A stretch of 64,000 nt of DNA from Geodermatophilaceae bacterium URHB0062 (GTDB lineage Bacteria > Actinomycetota > Actinomycetes > Mycobacteriales > Geodermatophilaceae). Below are positions 39,038 through 47,230 of the stretch, in pieces. A model generated the notes under the pieces. That model did no database searches, was not told the origin of the DNA, and was given only the letters and a program-made list of their open reading frames with translations. The stretch covers positions 1-64,000 of the forward strand of contig JHVO01000018.1 of the NCBI GenBank assembly GCA_000620185.1. The letters are read 5' to 3'. The translations under genes were made by a program, and so were the position numbers. Numbering within the stretch: position 1 is the stretch's first letter; each line of letters starts with the position of its first letter.

Positions 39038-39420
39038 GCGAGACCACCGAGACGCCCGCCGTCGCCGAGAGCCCCGCGGAGCTGCCGGCCTACAAGTCGG
39101 CGCTGCTCGAGGACGTCGAGGAGGCCATGCGCGACGTCGTCGACCCCGAGCTAGGCGTCAACGTCGTCGACCTGGGCCTGGTCTACGGCCTGGACGTCGA
39201 CGAGAACAACGTCGCCGTCATCGACATGACCCTGACCTCGGCGGCCTGCCCGCTGACCGACGTCATCGAGGACCAGGCCCGTCAGGCGCTGACCGGCGGC
39301 CCCGGCCCCGGCCTGGTCGACGACATCCGGATCAACTGGGTGTGGATGCCGCCGTGGGGTCCCGACAAGATCACCGACGACGGCCGCGAGCAGCTGCGCG
39401 CGCTCGGCTTCCGCGTCTGA
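39034..39420 (+). CDS. sufT: SufT, MIP18/DUF59-family Fe-S maturation factor
   Basis: A 128-aa protein with a MIP18 (DUF59) domain: AMRDVVDPELGVNVVDLGLV, then MTLTSAACPLTDVIEDQAR with the conserved Cys, and a C-terminal PPWGPDKITDDGREQLRALG. SufT proteins help mature Fe-S enzymes under high demand. It is the last gene of the suf operon, overlapping sufU, and is followed by a large hairpin. Confidence 0.95.
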   Translation: MSETTETPAVAESPAELPAYKSALLEDVEEAMRDVVDPELGVNVVDLGLVYGLDVDENNVAVIDMTLTSAACPLTDVIEDQARQALTGGPGPGLVDDIRINWVWMPPWGPDKITDDGREQLRALGFRV

Positions 39421-39435
39421 ACGCCCCCGCCTCCG

Positions 39436-39493
39436 CGATCATGGAGCGGTGACCACGAATCCGCGTCGTTCGGTGGTCCCGGCTCCATGATCG
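39436..39493. terminator. Long hairpin ending the suf operon
   Basis: CGATCATGGAGC (39436-39447) pairs perfectly with GCTCCATGATCG (39482-39493). The stem continues imperfectly inward (GGTGACCACGAA against TTCGGTGGTCCC). It lies between the convergent sufT and the membrane protein gene and is probably bidirectional. Confidence 0.8.
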
Positions 39494-39550
39494 TTCCCCG
39501 TCGGCCGGTCGCGGCCGAGGTCCTCTTCGGCCCCTGAACGGCGCCCGTAC

Positions 39551-41362
39551 TTATCGCAGATCGGCCAGGCGGGCGCCGAAGCCGGCCACCGGGTACTGCT
39601 CGCGGACCATCCCGACGGCCAGCAGCACGCTGCCCACGATGAGCGCCGCGCCGAGGGGCCACGGTAGCTGACGCACCGCCAGCCCGACCGCGAGCGCGAG
39701 GGCGGTGCCGGCGCCGATCATCAGCGGCGCCCGCACACCCCGGCGGGCCCCCGCCACCATGGCTGCCGCCGCGACCACCAGCACCGCCACGGCCCGGGCG
39801 TTGTCGGCACCGACGACGGCGAGCACGGTCGACGGCGCCGCCGCGACGAGCAGGCCGGGCCCCCAGGCCGGCCACGACCGGCCGTGGAGCAGCCGCGGCC
39901 CGGCCGCGAGCAGCAGCCCGCCGGCGGCGGACAGGGAGTACCACTCGACGGCCGCGAGCCCGGCGGTGGCCGCGCCGATCCAGGCGGCGGCCACCAGCTG
40001 CCCCGCGCCCGTGCGCCAGGCCGCCGCGACGGGGACCGGGCCGTCCGACTGGTCCGCGTCGTCCTCCTCGGCGGCCCCCTGCCGGCCCGCCAGCCACGCG
40101 GAGGCGAGGGTGCACAGGCCCTGGACCATCAGGAGCGCGGCCAGGACCGCATGTGCTCCCTCGAACAGGACCAGGAGCACCGCCACCGCCGAGCAGACGC
40201 CGGCCGCCGCCTCGGTGGGCCGGCGGGACGCGGGATCGAGCTCGGCGCCCACGAGCATGGCCAGCCCGTAGACGGCGGTGAGCAGCAGGGCGGCCCAGCC
40301 CGGTGTCAGCAGCCCGTCGGGGAGGGCCAGCAGGATGGAGCCAGTGAGGCAGCCGACGGTGGTCGGCAGGGCGACCGGCCGGTCCTCGGGCCGCCACACC
40401 GCGACCAGGGCGGTGGGGATCGCGGTGAGGAGCAGGAGCAGCGACAACTGCGCCCACCGCTGGTCGGCCAGGAGCTGCAGGACGCAGAGGCTCGTCGTCA
40501 CCACGCCGGCGGCGACCGCGACCGGCAGGAACAGGCCGCGCCGCCAGCCCTCCAGCCAGACGGCGGGGAGTGTCGCGAGAAGCACCCCGGCGTACCCCGT
40601 CAGCGTCGTGGCGAGCGACCCCAGCGACGAGAACGCCCCGGTCAGTGCCGTTCCGGCCACGACCCCGGCGACCACCGGGACCAGCCGCGGCGGGCCGAGC
40701 AGGGGGTCGAGGACCTCGCGGAGCCGCGCCAGCAGGAGGCCGAGGGCGGCGGCGATCATCAGCGCCGCCGAGAACCACTGCCGTCCGCCGTCGTCGGCCC
40801 AGGTGCTGGTGATCCCGCCGGCCACGCCGACCAGCCACCACGGCCCGGTCGACACCAGGGCGACCCGTGCGACGACGCGGCGACCCAGGAGAGCGATTCC
40901 CAGCCCGATCAGCGACACGGTCAGGTACAGCTCGGTGTGGAGATCGGGGAGGACGGTGTCGTGCATCCGCAGGACCGCCACCTGCAGGGCACCGAAGGAG
41001 ACGAGCGGCCAGGCTGCCGTGGCGGGGGAGATGGCGTGCAGGACGAGAAAGACGATGGCCAGCAGCACCGCCGTCACGGGGTCGCCGTCCAGTCCGGGGC
41101 CGCTCGGCGAGCTGCCCGCCAACGCGAGGGCGGCGGCGCAGGCGGCGAGCGTCTCCTCCGAGGTGCGCAGGCCGGCTCGCCCGGCCCGCAACGAGAAGGC
41201 GGTCGCCGTCGCGGCCAGCGGGATCAGCACGACCGCCGCGGTCACCCCGCCGTAGGCCGCGGCCACGACGGCGCCGGAGAGGACGAGCAGGACGGCACCG
41301 ACGCCGAGCAGCACCTGAGAAGGGCGCACGCGGTCGGGCAGCGACGCCGACTGCTGTCCCAC
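39551..41362 (-). CDS. Large multipass membrane protein, Ala/Leu-rich
   Basis: A 603-aa protein made almost entirely of hydrophobic helices, some 18-20 by eye, in paired Ala/Leu/Val-rich segments (LLGVGAVLLVLSGAVVAAAY, VLLAIVFLVLHAISPATA, ALIVGSVLLAVGMVREQYPV). It resembles actinobacterial proteins annotated with SCO7613/SCO7629-type membrane domains of unknown role. There is no catalytic motif; a short acidic loop (EEDDADQSDG) interrupts it near residue 430. GTG at 41360-41362 was chosen because GGGAGG lies 5-6 nt upstream; in-frame starts further up (41395) are weaker. Its end is convergent with the suf operon. Confidence 0.75.
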   Translation of the reverse strand: MGQQSASLPDRVRPSQVLLGVGAVLLVLSGAVVAAAYGGVTAAVVLIPLAATATAFSLRAGRAGLRTSEETLAACAAALALAGSSPSGPGLDGDPVTAVLLAIVFLVLHAISPATAAWPLVSFGALQVAVLRMHDTVLPDLHTELYLTVSLIGLGIALLGRRVVARVALVSTGPWWLVGVAGGITSTWADDGGRQWFSAALMIAAALGLLLARLREVLDPLLGPPRLVPVVAGVVAGTALTGAFSSLGSLATTLTGYAGVLLATLPAVWLEGWRRGLFLPVAVAAGVVTTSLCVLQLLADQRWAQLSLLLLLTAIPTALVAVWRPEDRPVALPTTVGCLTGSILLALPDGLLTPGWAALLLTAVYGLAMLVGAELDPASRRPTEAAAGVCSAVAVLLVLFEGAHAVLAALLMVQGLCTLASAWLAGRQGAAEEDDADQSDGPVPVAAAWRTGAGQLVAAAWIGAATAGLAAVEWYSLSAAGGLLLAAGPRLLHGRSWPAWGPGLLVAAAPSTVLAVVGADNARAVAVLVVAAAAMVAGARRGVRAPLMIGAGTALALAVGLAVRQLPWPLGAALIVGSVLLAVGMVREQYPVAGFGARLADLR

Positions 41363-41472
41363 CGGCGCCTCCCCCCACTGTCCGGACGTTTCCACCGTAG
41401 GGCCGCGCGAGGTCACCGGCAGCCGGTCCGGGCGCCGTCCGCACCCCCGCCGGAGGTCCGAGGGCCAGGCCC

Positions 41473-41478
41473 TACCCT
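41473..41478 (+). promoter_or_regulatory. Candidate -10 element of a leaderless deacetylase mRNA
   Basis: TACCCT fits TANNNT and lies 6 nt before the ATG at 41485, with no ribosome binding site between. Confidence 0.5.
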
Positions 41479-41484
41479 CCGACC

Positions 41485-42543
41485 ATGATCTTCGCCGGAA
41501 TCGCATGGGACGGTCGTGGCTTCGAGGTGGCGTTGCTGGACGAGCAGGGCGCCCCGGTCGCGCCCGCCGTGCGGTTCCCGGCCGGTCAGGTGGCGGCGCT
41601 CACCGACCACCTCCGCACCCTCGACCGGTCGGGCGGGCAGCCGCTGGTCTGCGTCATCGAGAGCACCAACGGCATGCTGGACGGCGGCCTGATGTCGGCC
41701 GGCCTGCGCGTCCACCGCGCCGACCCCTGGGTGCTGCCGCCGCGGCCGGCATTCGGGTCGGTGGACGCCGCCTCCCTCGCCCGGACGGCCGCCCAACGGC
41801 TCGCCGAGCTGCCGCGCCTGGCCATCGAGAGCGGCACGCTGACCGGGCGCGGCGACGAGCACGGCCGCTGGCTCCGGGACAGCGAAGCCGGCACGGCCGC
41901 CCTCACCCGCTCCGGCCGCTGCTTCGAGCGGGCCGACGGCGCGGACGACGACGACAAGGTGATCGCGCTGACCTTCGACGACGGGCCGAACCCGCCGCAC
42001 ACCGGCCGCATCCTCGACGTCCTGGACAGGTACGGCGTCCCCGCGACGTTCTTCTGCGTCGGCCTGCACGCGAGCGCGCACACCGAGGAGATCGCGCGCA
42101 TGTCCGAGGCCGGCCACCGGCTGGCGAACCACACCTGGTCGCATCCGTTCCTGCCCGACCTCACGGTGGCCGAGCTGGCGGCCCAGCTCGAGCGGACCGA
42201 CGAGGCGATCGCGCGCGTCGCGGGAGAGCAGGGGCCGCGGCTGTTCCGGCCGCCCTACGGGTCCCGCACCCCCGAGATCCTGTCCTGGCTCGGCGAGACC
42301 AATGCCGGCCGGATGGTGCTCTGGGACGTCGACGCCAACGACTGGGCCCTGCCCGGCGCCGACGCGATCGCCGGGTCCGTCCTCGCCCGGTCGCGCCCGG
42401 GATCGATCGTCCTGATGCACGACGGTGGCGGCGACAGGTCGCAGACCGCGGACGCGCTGCCCGCCGTCATCGAGGGGCTGCTCGGCCGCGGCTACCGATT
42501 CGCCCGCGTCGACGAGATGACCGGACCGGCCGCCGCTCAGTAG
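41485..42543 (+). CDS. Polysaccharide deacetylase (NodB) with an IS110/DEDD-like N-terminal domain
   Basis: A 352-aa protein in two parts. Residues 155-345 are a NodB deacetylase with all five motifs: TFDDGP (163-168), HTWSHP (216-221), RPPYG (255-259), DVDANDW (281-287) and LMHDGG (310-315), so de-N-acetylation of a glycan is likely. Residues 1-110 resemble the RuvC-like DEDD domain of IS110 transposases: FAGIAWDGRGFEVALLDEQG, VIESTNG (Glu59) and GSVDAASLAR (Asp94). The first Asp is not in its usual place (GIA, not GID), so nuclease activity is doubtful. No signal peptide or membrane anchor is visible, odd for a cell-wall enzyme. It overlaps the convergent SIS gene by 7 bp. Confidence 0.9.
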   Translation: MIFAGIAWDGRGFEVALLDEQGAPVAPAVRFPAGQVAALTDHLRTLDRSGGQPLVCVIESTNGMLDGGLMSAGLRVHRADPWVLPPRPAFGSVDAASLARTAAQRLAELPRLAIESGTLTGRGDEHGRWLRDSEAGTAALTRSGRCFERADGADDDDKVIALTFDDGPNPPHTGRILDVLDRYGVPATFFCVGLHASAHTEEIARMSEAGHRLANHTWSHPFLPDLTVAELAAQLERTDEAIARVAGEQGPRLFRPPYGSRTPEILSWLGETNAGRMVLWDVDANDWALPGADAIAGSVLARSRPGSIVLMHDGGGDRSQTADALPAVIEGLLGRGYRFARVDEMTGPAAAQ

Positions 42544-43601
42544 GTGCGCGTCACCTTGCTCAGGCCGCGGGGCGCGTCCGGGTCGTAGCCGCGGGCCACC
42601 GCGACCTCCGCGGCGAGCAGCTGTGCCGGCAGGATCTCCAGCACCGGCCGCAGCTCCGGCGCGACGCCCCGGGGGAGGACGGCGGGCAGCGTCCGTCCGG
42701 TCACCGTTCCGTCGCCGATCACGTCGACGTCGACGCCCCGCTCGCCGGCGAGATCGACCAGCTGCGCGATCTCCCGCGCGTCGGGCCCGGCCGAGGTGAA
42801 GCACAGCAGCGGCACCGACTGGTCCAGCAGCGCCACCGGACCGTGCAGCAGGTCCGCCGAGCTCATGCCGTGGGCCGAGACGTAGGAGGTCTCCACCAGC
42901 TTGAGCGCGGCCTCCCGGGCCGTCGCCGAGGAGTAGCCACGGGCGGCGGTCATGATGCGGTCGGCGTACCGGTACCGGGCCGCGAGCTCCTCGACCCGGC
43001 TGGTCGCCACAGCGAGAACCTTCTCGCCCAGTTCGGGCAGGGCCGGGAGCTGCGCGAGGGTCTCCTCGCCGGCGAAGAGGGCGGCCAGTGCCAGCAGCTC
43101 CCCGGTGTAGCTCTTCGTGGCCGCCACCGCGGTCTCGCGGCCGGCGAGGATGTCGATGGCCTCGTCGCTGATGCGGGCCAGCGCCGAATCGGTGTCGTTG
43201 GTCAGCGTGAGCGTGGCGGCACCCCGGGCGCGGGCCATCTCCAGGAACGCCACCAGGTCCGGCGAGCCACCGGACTGGCTCACCGCCACGACCAGCACGT
43301 CCCGCAGATCGGGAGCGCCGCCGTACAGGGTGACGACACTCGGCGAGGCGGATGCCGCGGGCACACCCAGGGCGGTCTGCACCAGGTAGTTGGCGTAGAG
43401 GGCGGCGTGGTCGCTGGTGCCCCGCGCGACGAAGAGCACCGCCTTCGGCGGCCGGTTCCAGATGCGCGCCCGGACGGCCCGGAGCTGGTCGCCGCCGCGG
43501 GTCAGCGCGTCGTGCCACTTGACGGGCTGCTCGGCGATCTCCCGCCGCATGCGTGCGCCCGGCACGTCGACGGGGGCCGGCGTGGTCACGTCGACGGTCA
43601 T
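42537..43601 (-). CDS. Double-SIS-domain protein, probable amino-sugar-phosphate deaminase/isomerase
   Basis: A 354-aa protein of the GlmS-isomerase/NagB-II/AgaS type. SIS domain 1 has FVARGTSDHAALYANYL and VAVSQSGGSPDLV; SIS domain 2 has HGPVALLDQSVPLL and the C-terminal ILPAQLLAAEVAVARGYDPD, ending GLSKVTRTY, which resembles the GlmS tail (PRGLSKVT). No glutaminase domain, so glutamine-dependent synthesis is excluded; deamination of GlcN6P or GalN6P is the likely role. Its start overlaps the stop of the kinase gene by 4 bp (ATGA). Last gene of the left island operon. Confidence 0.88.
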   Translation of the reverse strand: MTVDVTTPAPVDVPGARMRREIAEQPVKWHDALTRGGDQLRAVRARIWNRPPKAVLFVARGTSDHAALYANYLVQTALGVPAASASPSVVTLYGGAPDLRDVLVVAVSQSGGSPDLVAFLEMARARGAATLTLTNDTDSALARISDEAIDILAGRETAVAATKSYTGELLALAALFAGEETLAQLPALPELGEKVLAVATSRVEELAARYRYADRIMTAARGYSSATAREAALKLVETSYVSAHGMSSADLLHGPVALLDQSVPLLCFTSAGPDAREIAQLVDLAGERGVDVDVIGDGTVTGRTLPAVLPRGVAPELRPVLEILPAQLLAAEVAVARGYDPDAPRGLSKVTRTY

Positions 43602-44596
43602 GCCGCCGGCCCGGCGATGGGGAGGGCGGCGCGCAGGGCGGCCTTGGCCGACTCCGGAGCTCCCAGGTGGTCCAGGCCCAGCAGCGCCGCACCGACGACG
43701 GGGCTCACCTCGGTGACCACCGTGCCGGCGGACGGCGCGACGGCGGCCAGCCGCGACCGGATCTCACCGAGCAGCACCGGGTCCGAGCTGGTCAGGACGC
43801 CGCCACCCAGCACCACCACGGTCGGCAGGGACAGCATGTCCAGCCGGGTCATGGCGGCCCGGGCGAACGCGACCACCTCGTCGGCGAGCCGCTCGACGAT
43901 GCCGCGCGCGACGGGGTCGCCCTCGCGCGAGGCGGTCAGCACCAGGGGGGCGAGGTCGATCAGCAGGCGGTGGTCGAGGCGCCCGAAGTGGATGGCCTCG
44001 TACACCGCCGGCACGTCGGGCAGACCGAAGAACGACGGGACGAGGGACGTGAGCGCGGTCGCCGGGCCGCGGCCGTCGTCCGCGCGCGCCGCCCACCACA
44101 GCGCCTCGTCGCCGAGCTCCATGCCGCCGCCCCAGTCGCCGGAGATCCGGCCGAGCGAGGCGAACCGGGCGTGCCGGCCGTCGCGGGCCACGCCCACGCA
44201 GTTGATCCCGGCGCCGCACACCACGGCGACGGCGTCGGGGACGTCGGTGCCCGCGCGCAGCAGTGCGAAGCTGTCGTTGTCGACCTCGAGCTGCCGGGCC
44301 CAGCCGCGGGCCTGCACGGCCGCGGTGACGGTCTCCTTCTCGTTCGGGAAGTCGACGCCGGCGAGGTAGACCTCGGCCCGTTCGGCGAACGGCGTCACGC
44401 CGCTCAGCCCGGCCTGCGCGGCGACCTTCTGGACCAGCTCGTCGAGGAGGTCGACGGCGCCCTGGACCCCGAGGTGGTGGGGCGAGGAGCCGGGGCCGCG
44501 CACCGACGTCACGACCTCTCCGCCCGCGGTCGTGAGCAGGACCTCGGTCTTGCTGTTCCCGCCGTCGATGGCGAGGACGAGCGGTGAGTCCGCCAT
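43598..44596 (-). CDS. BadF/BadG/NAGK-type N-acetylhexosamine kinase
   Basis: A 332-aa ASKHA-fold kinase of the BadF/BadG/BcrA family, which includes N-acetylglucosamine and MurNAc kinases. Motifs: phosphate 1 LAIDGGNSKTEVLL, the connecting VVCGAGINCVGVARDG, RISGDWGGGMELGDEALWW and adenosine VVLGGGVLTSSD. It probably makes GlcNAc-6-P or a related sugar phosphate. ATG at 44594-44596 was used; a GTG at 44606-44608 overlapping the upstream stop (GTGA) would add four residues and is equally plausible. Middle gene of GH4-kinase-SIS. Confidence 0.88.
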   Translation of the reverse strand: MADSPLVLAIDGGNSKTEVLLTTAGGEVVTSVRGPGSSPHHLGVQGAVDLLDELVQKVAAQAGLSGVTPFAERAEVYLAGVDFPNEKETVTAAVQARGWARQLEVDNDSFALLRAGTDVPDAVAVVCGAGINCVGVARDGRHARFASLGRISGDWGGGMELGDEALWWAARADDGRGPATALTSLVPSFFGLPDVPAVYEAIHFGRLDHRLLIDLAPLVLTASREGDPVARGIVERLADEVVAFARAAMTRLDMLSLPTVVVLGGGVLTSSDPVLLGEIRSRLAAVAPSAGTVVTEVSPVVGAALLGLDHLGAPESAKAALRAALPIAGPAA

Positions 44597-44604
44597 GCCG
44601 GGCG

Positions 44605-45864
44605 TCACTGCGCCCAGCTCAGGTGCGCGCGGTTGGCGGCCAGGAGCAGGTCGGTGAGCTTCTCGGCCTGGTCGACCTGGCCGACGAGCGGGTGGGCCAG
44701 CAGCGCCTCGAAGACGCGGTCGCGGCCGCCGTGCACCGCCGCGTCGAGCGCGAGCTGTTCGTAGGCGAAGGTGTGCGCGATCAGCCCCGAGTAGATCGGG
44801 GGAACCGGGTCGACGGGCAGGGCGGTGGCGCCGCCCGCCGTGATCGTCGCCGGCACCTCGACGACGGCGTCGTCGGGCAGGAAGGGCAGCGTGCCGTCGT
44901 TGCGCAGGTTCACCACCTGGACGTCGCCGCGGTCGGCGGTGAGGGAGGCGAGCAGGTTGATCGCGGCCTCGGAGTAGAAGGCTCCGCCGCGCTCGCCGAG
45001 CAGCGCCGGCTTGGTGTCCACCGAGGGGTCGGCGTACATCTCGAGCAGCTGGGCCTCCATCTCGGCGACCCGCGCACCGCGCGACTGCGTCCCCCGCGCC
45101 GCCTCGACCTCGGCGTCGTGGTTGTAGAAGTAGTTCAGGTAGTAGGACGGGACTACCCCGAGCTGCCGGATGAGCCACTCCGGCTGGCCCACGCGCGCGG
45201 CGATCGCCGCGGCGTGGCGCTCGATCAGCTCCGGCAGCACGTCGCGGCCGCCGACGGTGACCGACCGCTCCCACGTCAGGTGGTTGAGCCCCACATGGCC
45301 CAGGGTGACGGCATCGGGCGACACCCGCAGCAGCTCGGCGAACCAGCGCTGGAACCCGATCGCGACGTTGCACAGCCCGACCGCCCGGTGCCCGGCGTTC
45401 AGCAGGGCGCGGGTGACGATGCCGACCGGGTTGGTGAAGTCGACGATCCAGGCGTCGTCCGCCGCGCGCTTGCGCACGGTCTCGGCGATGTCGAGCACTA
45501 CGGGCACGGTGCGCAGCGCCTTGGCGAGCCCCCCGGCGCCGGTCGTCTCCTGACCGATGCACCCGCACTCGAGCGGCCACGCCTCGTCCTGCATGCGGGC
45601 GGCCTGGCCGCCCACGCGCAGCTGGAGGAGCACCGCGTCGGAGTCGGTGACTCCCGCGTCGATGTCGGTCGTGGTGACGACCTGGGCGGGGTGGTCGGCG
45701 CGCTCCAGCATGCGACGGCTCATGGCGCCGACGACCTCGAGCCGTTCCCCGGCCGGGTCGGCCAGGACCAGGGTGTCGACCGGCAGGACGTCGCGCAGGC
45801 GCGCGATGCCGTCGACGAGTTCCGGCGTGTACGTCGACGCGCCGCCGACGACCGTGACCTTCAT
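44605..45864 (-). CDS. Glycoside hydrolase family 4 (6-phospho-beta-glucosidase-like)
   Basis: A 419-aa NAD- and metal-dependent GH4 enzyme, which cleaves glycosides through an oxidation-elimination mechanism. Rossmann start VTVVGGASTYTPELVDGIAR; FTNPVGIVTRA; metal-site GLCNVAIGFQRW (Cys-Asn) and GHVGLNHLTW (His); GGAFYSEAAINLLASL. Many GH4 members need 6-phosphorylated disaccharides from a PTS, but no PTS gene is in the window and both importers nearby are of other types, so it may act on a free glycoside or after the kinase. First gene of the left operon, with a candidate ROK operator 70-92 bp upstream. Confidence 0.92.
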   Translation of the reverse strand: MKVTVVGGASTYTPELVDGIARLRDVLPVDTLVLADPAGERLEVVGAMSRRMLERADHPAQVVTTTDIDAGVTDSDAVLLQLRVGGQAARMQDEAWPLECGCIGQETTGAGGLAKALRTVPVVLDIAETVRKRAADDAWIVDFTNPVGIVTRALLNAGHRAVGLCNVAIGFQRWFAELLRVSPDAVTLGHVGLNHLTWERSVTVGGRDVLPELIERHAAAIAARVGQPEWLIRQLGVVPSYYLNYFYNHDAEVEAARGTQSRGARVAEMEAQLLEMYADPSVDTKPALLGERGGAFYSEAAINLLASLTADRGDVQVVNLRNDGTLPFLPDDAVVEVPATITAGGATALPVDPVPPIYSGLIAHTFAYEQLALDAAVHGGRDRVFEALLAHPLVGQVDQAEKLTDLLLAANRAHLSWAQ

Positions 45865-45933
45865 CGGGCTGCTCCAGGAGACGTCGTGCCGCAGTCGTGC
45901 GGCAGTGGGGCCGCGCCGGGAACCCGGCGGGAC

Positions 45934-45956
45934 GAAAGGAAACCTTCTTTACTTTC
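45934..45956. promoter_or_regulatory. Candidate ROK operator upstream of the GH4 operon
   Basis: GAAAG (45934-45938) and CTTTC (45952-45956) are inverted arms around an AT-rich core containing AACCTTCTTTAC. The core matches, 10 of 13 bases, the complement of the AT-rich site at 48649-48665 in the ROK/ABC divergent region. Confidence 0.5.
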
Positions 45957-46006
45957 GCCGGCGTACGCTACAACCCCGCGCGCGCCCCGGCAAGGACTGC
46001 CGACCG

Positions 46007-47230
46007 TCAGGCGTCGGGTCGACCGGCCGGCGCCCGGGTCGCCTCGGGGGCGGGCGCGGGCCGCCGCTCGGCCGGTCCGCCGGCACGCCGCCGGGCGCGC
46101 AGCAGCGCCACGCCACCGACCGCGCTACCGGCCAGTGTCACCAGGACGAGGGACCCGAACAGCCCCCGGTAGCCGACGGAGTCGGCGAGCTGCCCGCCGA
46201 CCACGCCCGCGAGCAGGCCGGCGGCACCGCCGGACAGCGCCGAGCCCAGGGTCTGGGCCGACGCCTGCTGTGCGGCGGGGACGGCGGCCGCCAGCAGCCG
46301 GGACTGCCCGACGAACCAGAGGCCGAAGCTCACCGCGATCAGCGGCTGGACGGCGAGCATGGTGACGCTGGAGGGCGCCAGCGTCAGCAGGGCCGTCGCG
46401 AGCGCGAGCGGGGGCCCGGCCAGCACCGCGGCGAGCAGCGGCGGCCGCCGGTGCACCAGCCGGTCGACACACGGGAACACCGGCAGCTCGAGAGCCGCGG
46501 ACAGGGCGATCGGGGCCAGCGCGAGGAACGGCCCGGCCGAGAGTTCCTGGTGTGCCCAGCCGGCGGTGAACTGGACCAGCGTGGACATCGCCACCGAGGT
46601 CGGGAAGGTCACGGCCAGCACCCTCAGAACCGGGGCGAGGGGCAGTCGACCCCGGGCGGACGGCACGCCCGTTCCGGGACCGGCGAGCGGGATGGGCCGC
46701 TCGCCCCAGTACCGCGGCGCCGTCACCGCCGACACCGCGGCGACCAACCACACCCATTCGGAGTGGTCCGGCCAGAGCGTGAGCACCGTCGCCGCCAGGC
46801 CCAGCCCGACCACCCATCCGAGCGAGCCGTAGGCGCGCACCCGGCCCAGTCGCGGGCCGTGGATGCCGGAGGCGAGGACGCGCGTGGTCAGCAGGGGGTC
46901 CAGCGGCCCGTCGGCGACGCCGAAGAGGGCGAGCGCGACCCACGTGGCCGCGTGGGGGAGCCGGCCCAGGGTCAGCGCCGCCAGGACGGCGGCCACGGCG
47001 GTGAGCAGCAGGGCGGCGCGGGGCGCCCAGGTCGTGCGGTCGTCGAGCCATCCCCAGGCCGGTGAGGCCACCGTGCCGGCGATGCCGACGACCGCGGTGG
47101 CGATGCCGATGTCCCCGGGGCGCCACCCGAAGGTCGCCAGCACGTACGACGCGACCGGCAGCACGCAGGCCGCCGAGACGAACAGGTGGAGGTAGAGGCG
47201 GGGGAACCGGGTGGGGGAGTCCGGTGTCAC
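46007..47230 (-). CDS. MFS permease, probable sugar transporter
   Basis: A 407-aa transporter with about 12 hydrophobic helices and the MFS loop pattern GWLDDRTTWAPRAALL after helix 2. Similarity of layout is to LacY/nucleoside-H+ type MFS_1 proteins (LYLHLFVSAACVLPVASYVL at the start; SFGLWFVGQSRLLAAAVPAA). The start is GTG at 47228-47230, overlapping the ROK regulator stop by 4 bp, so the two are cotranscribed. It may import or export the island sugar, alongside the ABC importer. Confidence 0.88.
   Translation of the reverse strand: MTPDSPTRFPRLYLHLFVSAACVLPVASYVLATFGWRPGDIGIATAVVGIAGTVASPAWGWLDDRTTWAPRAALLLTAVAAVLAALTLGRLPHAATWVALALFGVADGPLDPLLTTRVLASGIHGPRLGRVRAYGSLGWVVGLGLAATVLTLWPDHSEWVWLVAAVSAVTAPRYWGERPIPLAGPGTGVPSARGRLPLAPVLRVLAVTFPTSVAMSTLVQFTAGWAHQELSAGPFLALAPIALSAALELPVFPCVDRLVHRRPPLLAAVLAGPPLALATALLTLAPSSVTMLAVQPLIAVSFGLWFVGQSRLLAAAVPAAQQASAQTLGSALSGGAAGLLAGVVGGQLADSVGYRGLFGSLVLVTLAGSAVGGVALLRARRRAGGPAERRPAPAPEATRAPAGRPDA

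Noticed and set aside
41485-41815. Remnant of an IS110 insertion sequence
   Set aside because: The domain is in frame with an intact NodB enzyme under its own promoter, with no terminal sequences or C-terminal transposase domain; a domain fusion fits better than a decayed element.
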